From Roseiarcus sp036502965 (GTDB lineage Bacteria > Pseudomonadota > Alphaproteobacteria > Rhizobiales > Beijerinckiaceae): DNA of 9,648 nucleotides. The translations under genes and the position numbers were made by a program. This document shows positions 7,338-9,648 of this stretch, piece by piece (the first letter of the stretch is position 1; each line of letters begins with the position of its first letter). Location of the stretch: positions 1 to 9,648 of the forward strand of contig DASXXT010000442.1 in assembly GCA_036502965.1 (NCBI GenBank), in the 5' to 3' direction. The notes below the pieces were generated by a model. It worked only from the letters and a program-made list of their open reading frames with translations, was not told where the DNA came from and searched no databases.

Positions 7338-7353
7338 TTGCATCGTGATGCAA
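7338..7353. promoter_or_regulatory. Dyad directly upstream of the DUF1254/DUF1214 start
   Basis: TTGCATC-GT-GATGCAA is a perfect 7-bp inverted repeat with a two-base centre, ending two bases before the ATG at 7335. It lies where a ribosome-binding site would normally be, and none is obvious. It may be a repressor-binding dyad, or an RNA hairpin hiding the start; neither is shown. It is relatively AT-rich compared with its surroundings. Confidence 0.4.
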
Positions 7354-7468
7354 TGCGGAAGGATCGACAAAGCTTTTATCCGGTTCGGCGGCTAATCATC
7401 GAATGGGGCCATTTCGAGGAGCGGGCGCGTGCAGCGCTTGCCGCCGGCGCGCGGACCTGAGGGCCGCC

Positions 7469-7825
7469 TCAATAATGGTCGGTCGACTTCACGAAGGCAT
7501 GGATCTGCCAGACTTCGTCCGGCGACAGGCGCAGGCCGAAGGCCGGCATCTGCGTGCCCTTGCGGCCTTGGATCACGGTCTCCAGGAATCGTTCGTCGCT
7601 CAGTTTCGTGACGAAGAGGTTCGGTCCCCGCGCGCCGGAGCTGTGGTGGCAGACGTAGCATTTGCCGGCGTAGGTGAGCCGGCCGGCGGCGACGGCGTCC
7701 GGCTGGCCAAGGAACGGATCTGTCAGCGCGTCGTCGTCGGCGAGGCCGCGGCTCATCGTCAGCAGCGCCATCGCCGCCGCCAACGTTAGGAAGAGAGCCG
7801 AACCACGGACAGAAGGAACGCGCAT
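7469..7825 (-). CDS. Secreted class I cytochrome c, likely electron acceptor of the dehydrogenase
   Basis: A 118-residue periplasmic c-type cytochrome. The signal peptide spans about residues 1-29 (basic MRVPSVRG, hydrophobic LFLTLAAAMALL, cleavage after 'SRGLA'). A single haem-binding CYVCH motif is at C56, C59, H60, and the likely distal ligand is M93 in 'GTQMPAFG'. Spacing and size (about 89 mature residues) fit a small class I cytochrome. The gene starts 6 bases after the PQQ dehydrogenase stop, with no separate ribosome-binding site beyond the end of that gene, which implies co-transcription and coupled translation. This order (quinoprotein dehydrogenase, then cytochrome c) is the usual one for enzyme and electron acceptor, as in mxaF-mxaG or xoxF-xoxG. 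Calling it xoxG is not justified because the dehydrogenase is not a clear XoxF. Confidence 0.92.
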   Translation of the reverse strand: MRVPSVRGSALFLTLAAAMALLTMSRGLADDDALTDPFLGQPDAVAAGRLTYAGKCYVCHHSSGARGPNLFVTKLSDERFLETVIQGRKGTQMPAFGLRLSPDEVWQIHAFVKSTDHY

Positions 7826-7831
7826 GCAAGA

Positions 7832-9568
7832 TCAGGGCTTGCTGGCCGGCAGCATCTTCTCGATCACCTGCGCGTTGTACATGCCTCCCTCATCCACCTT
7901 GCCGTCGATCGCGAACACCCAGAGCATCCCGCCCTTCGGCGCTGAATAGTAGAAGCTTGGATCGCCGCCAAGTCCGGACAGAACCGCGACATATTGCTTT
8001 CCGTCCAGCTCATAGGTGATTGGCGAAGCGTTGATAGCCGACCCGGTCTGGAACTTCCAAAGTTCTTTGCCGGTTTTCGAATCGTAGGCCAGCAGACGGC
8101 CGCGCTGGTCGCCCGTAAAGACGACGCCGCCCTTGGTGGCGAGGATTCCGGAGAAGAGCGGCAGCGGGCTCGGCACGTCCCAGAGGACCTTCTTGTTCGC
8201 GATGTCGATCGCCTTGAGATGGCCAATCGTGTCGCCCATGCGGTACATCTGATAGTCGACGCCCTGATACTGGTCGCCGGGCTTATATTGCAGCTTGCCC
8301 TTCTCCCATGAGGTGAGGCCCATCCCCCACTGATTGTTGGCGACAAAGAGAACGCCGGACGAAGGATCGTAGGCCGGCGGGAACCAGTTGGTGCCGCCCT
8401 CGAGACCGGGAACGATCTTCTCCACCGTCTTGCCGTTGGCGAGCGGCTTCATGGCCTCGTTGATCGTCGGCTTGCCGGTTTTCGGATCGAGCCCAGTTGT
8501 CCAGTTGATGTTTTCGACGAGGGGGATCGCATAGAGGAAATGCCCGTCGGTGCGGTCGATGGCGTAGAAGAATCCGTTCCGGTTGGAGACGACAGCCGCC
8601 TTCGTGGGCTTCCCGTCGATCGTTACATCGACGAGGATCGGAGTCGCCATGCCATCATAGTCCCAGTCGTCGTTCGGCGTGTACTGATACCCCCATTTGA
8701 TCTTGCCGGTGTTCGGATCGAGCGCCAGCATGGAATCGGTCCAGAGGTTGTCGCCAGGATGCTGGTCCGATTGCCAGGAGCCGGGATTGCCGACGCCCCA
8801 GTAAAGCGTGTCGGTGTCGGCGTCGTAGCTCCCCGTCAGCCAGGTCGGCCCGCCACCCGTCTTCCAGCTGTCGTCCTTGGGCCAGGTCTCGCTTCCGGGC
8901 TCGCCAGGCGCCGGAATGGTGTAGGACGTCCACTCAAGTTTGCCGGTCTTCGCGTCGAACGACTTCAGGTAGCCGCGGACGCCGTATTCGCCGCCGGAGA
9001 CGCCGATGATGACGTGATCCTTCACGACGAGCGGAGCGGAGTTCGTCGTCACGCCGCGCTTCCAGTCGTCGATCGGGGCTTCCCAGACGACCTTCCCGTC
9101 CGCGCGATTCAGCGCGACCAGCCTCGCGTCAAGCCGGGCGACGATGACGAGATCGCCTACGAGCGCCAGTCCGCGATGGATAGGCCCGCAGCACAGCACG
9201 GCATTGAACCCATCCCCATATTCGGGCTCGTAATGCCAGAGGATGTTGCCGGATTTCGCGTCGACGGCGAAGGTGCGGGCGTAGTCGGCGCTGAAGTAGA
9301 GGACACCGTCGCGGAAGAGAGGCGTCGCCTCGAGGCCGCCCAACTGCCCGCCGGTAGACATCGCCCATACCGGCGAGAGCTTCGAAGCGTTTTCCGGAGT
9401 GATTTCCGACATCGGGCTGTAGCGCCAGTTGCGGTAATCGCGGCCGTAAGTCAGCCACTCCTTGCCATTGTCCTGCGCCTTGAGGAGATCGGAAGTCACC
9501 GGACCGGCGCTCGCGGACCCGGCCGCCGCGACCATCGAAAAGACGGAGATCATCAGCATGCGTTTCAT
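7832..9568 (-). CDS. PQQ-dependent alcohol dehydrogenase, predicted lanthanide type
   Basis: A 578-residue periplasmic quinoprotein dehydrogenase of the methanol/ethanol family, an eight-bladed propeller that oxidises alcohols with PQQ. Signal peptide: residues 1-21 (MKRMLMISVFSMVAAAGSASA). Expected active-site residues are present: E80, the vicinal disulfide C126-C127, R132, S191-G192-G193-E194, T242-W243, N261 in 'GNPGSW', catalytic D303, R330 and N394-W395. D305 in 'DWDYDG' is the extra Asp found in lanthanide enzymes (XoxF, ExaF, PedH) and replaced by Ala or Ser in calcium enzymes; with E194, N261 and D303 it forms the predicted metal site. 'GLEGGTNWFPPAYDP' looks more like the PedE/PedH/ExaA branch than XoxF. 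The protein is soluble, with no fused cytochrome domain. The ATG at 9568 has GGGAG about 10 bases upstream. Substrate (methanol, ethanol or other) cannot be told. Confidence 0.93.
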   Translation of the reverse strand: MKRMLMISVFSMVAAAGSASAGPVTSDLLKAQDNGKEWLTYGRDYRNWRYSPMSEITPENASKLSPVWAMSTGGQLGGLEATPLFRDGVLYFSADYARTFAVDAKSGNILWHYEPEYGDGFNAVLCCGPIHRGLALVGDLVIVARLDARLVALNRADGKVVWEAPIDDWKRGVTTNSAPLVVKDHVIIGVSGGEYGVRGYLKSFDAKTGKLEWTSYTIPAPGEPGSETWPKDDSWKTGGGPTWLTGSYDADTDTLYWGVGNPGSWQSDQHPGDNLWTDSMLALDPNTGKIKWGYQYTPNDDWDYDGMATPILVDVTIDGKPTKAAVVSNRNGFFYAIDRTDGHFLYAIPLVENINWTTGLDPKTGKPTINEAMKPLANGKTVEKIVPGLEGGTNWFPPAYDPSSGVLFVANNQWGMGLTSWEKGKLQYKPGDQYQGVDYQMYRMGDTIGHLKAIDIANKKVLWDVPSPLPLFSGILATKGGVVFTGDQRGRLLAYDSKTGKELWKFQTGSAINASPITYELDGKQYVAVLSGLGGDPSFYYSAPKGGMLWVFAIDGKVDEGGMYNAQVIEKMLPASKP

Positions 9569-9648
9569 GATCGTTTCGCTCCCAGCTTATCAGGTGAACT
9601 CGTCCCGCAGTTCGCCCGCGATCCGGCACCTTACACTTAGGACACGTT

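Noticed and set aside
8540..9640. Plus-strand open frame (366 codons) opposite the PQQ dehydrogenase
   Set aside because: Antisense to a clearly conserved enzyme; Val/Asp/Arg-rich translation without recognisable domain.

Overview
The window is GC-rich, densely coded DNA of an alphaproteobacterial type. The best guess is Hyphomicrobiales, near Beijerinckiaceae/Methylocystaceae. This rests on protein style (SufA-type carrier ending in an ACGCGES motif, DUF815 ATPase, RhlE with a long basic tail), on REP-like palindromes common in that order, and on a PQQ alcohol dehydrogenase operon. No rRNA, tRNA or CRISPR array was seen, so the placement is inference.

Layout. Bases 1-138 are the right end of an IS5-family element (last 40 codons of the transposase plus the terminal repeat). 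It sits inside the toxin gene of an MNT/HEPN (MntA-HepT, type VII) toxin-antitoxin pair. The antitoxin mntA (287-589, minus) is intact. The toxin hepT (138-297, minus) carries a one-base frameshift and is cut off by the IS at a CTAG. An EamA-family transporter (725-1615, plus) follows. Bases 1616-1965 hold no gene but carry three REP-like palindromic elements. Next come a DUF815 AAA+ ATPase without an ATG start (1966-2910, minus), a 43-residue single-span membrane protein (3120-3251, minus), a 55-residue two-span membrane protein (3386-3553, plus), a SufA/IscA-type Fe-S carrier (3680-4066, plus), a 97-residue membrane protein (4104-4397, minus) and the DEAD-box helicase RhlE (4451-6058, minus).

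The right third, all on the minus strand, reads as one periplasmic oxidation module. A secreted PQQ-dependent alcohol dehydrogenase (7832-9568) is followed after 6 bp by a secreted class I cytochrome c (7469-7825). After 133 bp comes a secreted DUF1254/DUF1214 protein (6298-7335). The dehydrogenase has the Asp-x-Asp pair (D303/D305) that marks lanthanide-dependent quinoprotein dehydrogenases. The inferred flow is alcohol to PQQ to cytochrome c to the respiratory chain; the role of the DUF1254/DUF1214 partner is unknown.

The most informative observations are the doubly broken HEPN toxin beside an intact antitoxin, the predicted lanthanide site in the dehydrogenase with its compact operon, a 16-bp dyad just before the DUF1254/DUF1214 start codon, and two small membrane-protein genes that are easy to miss.
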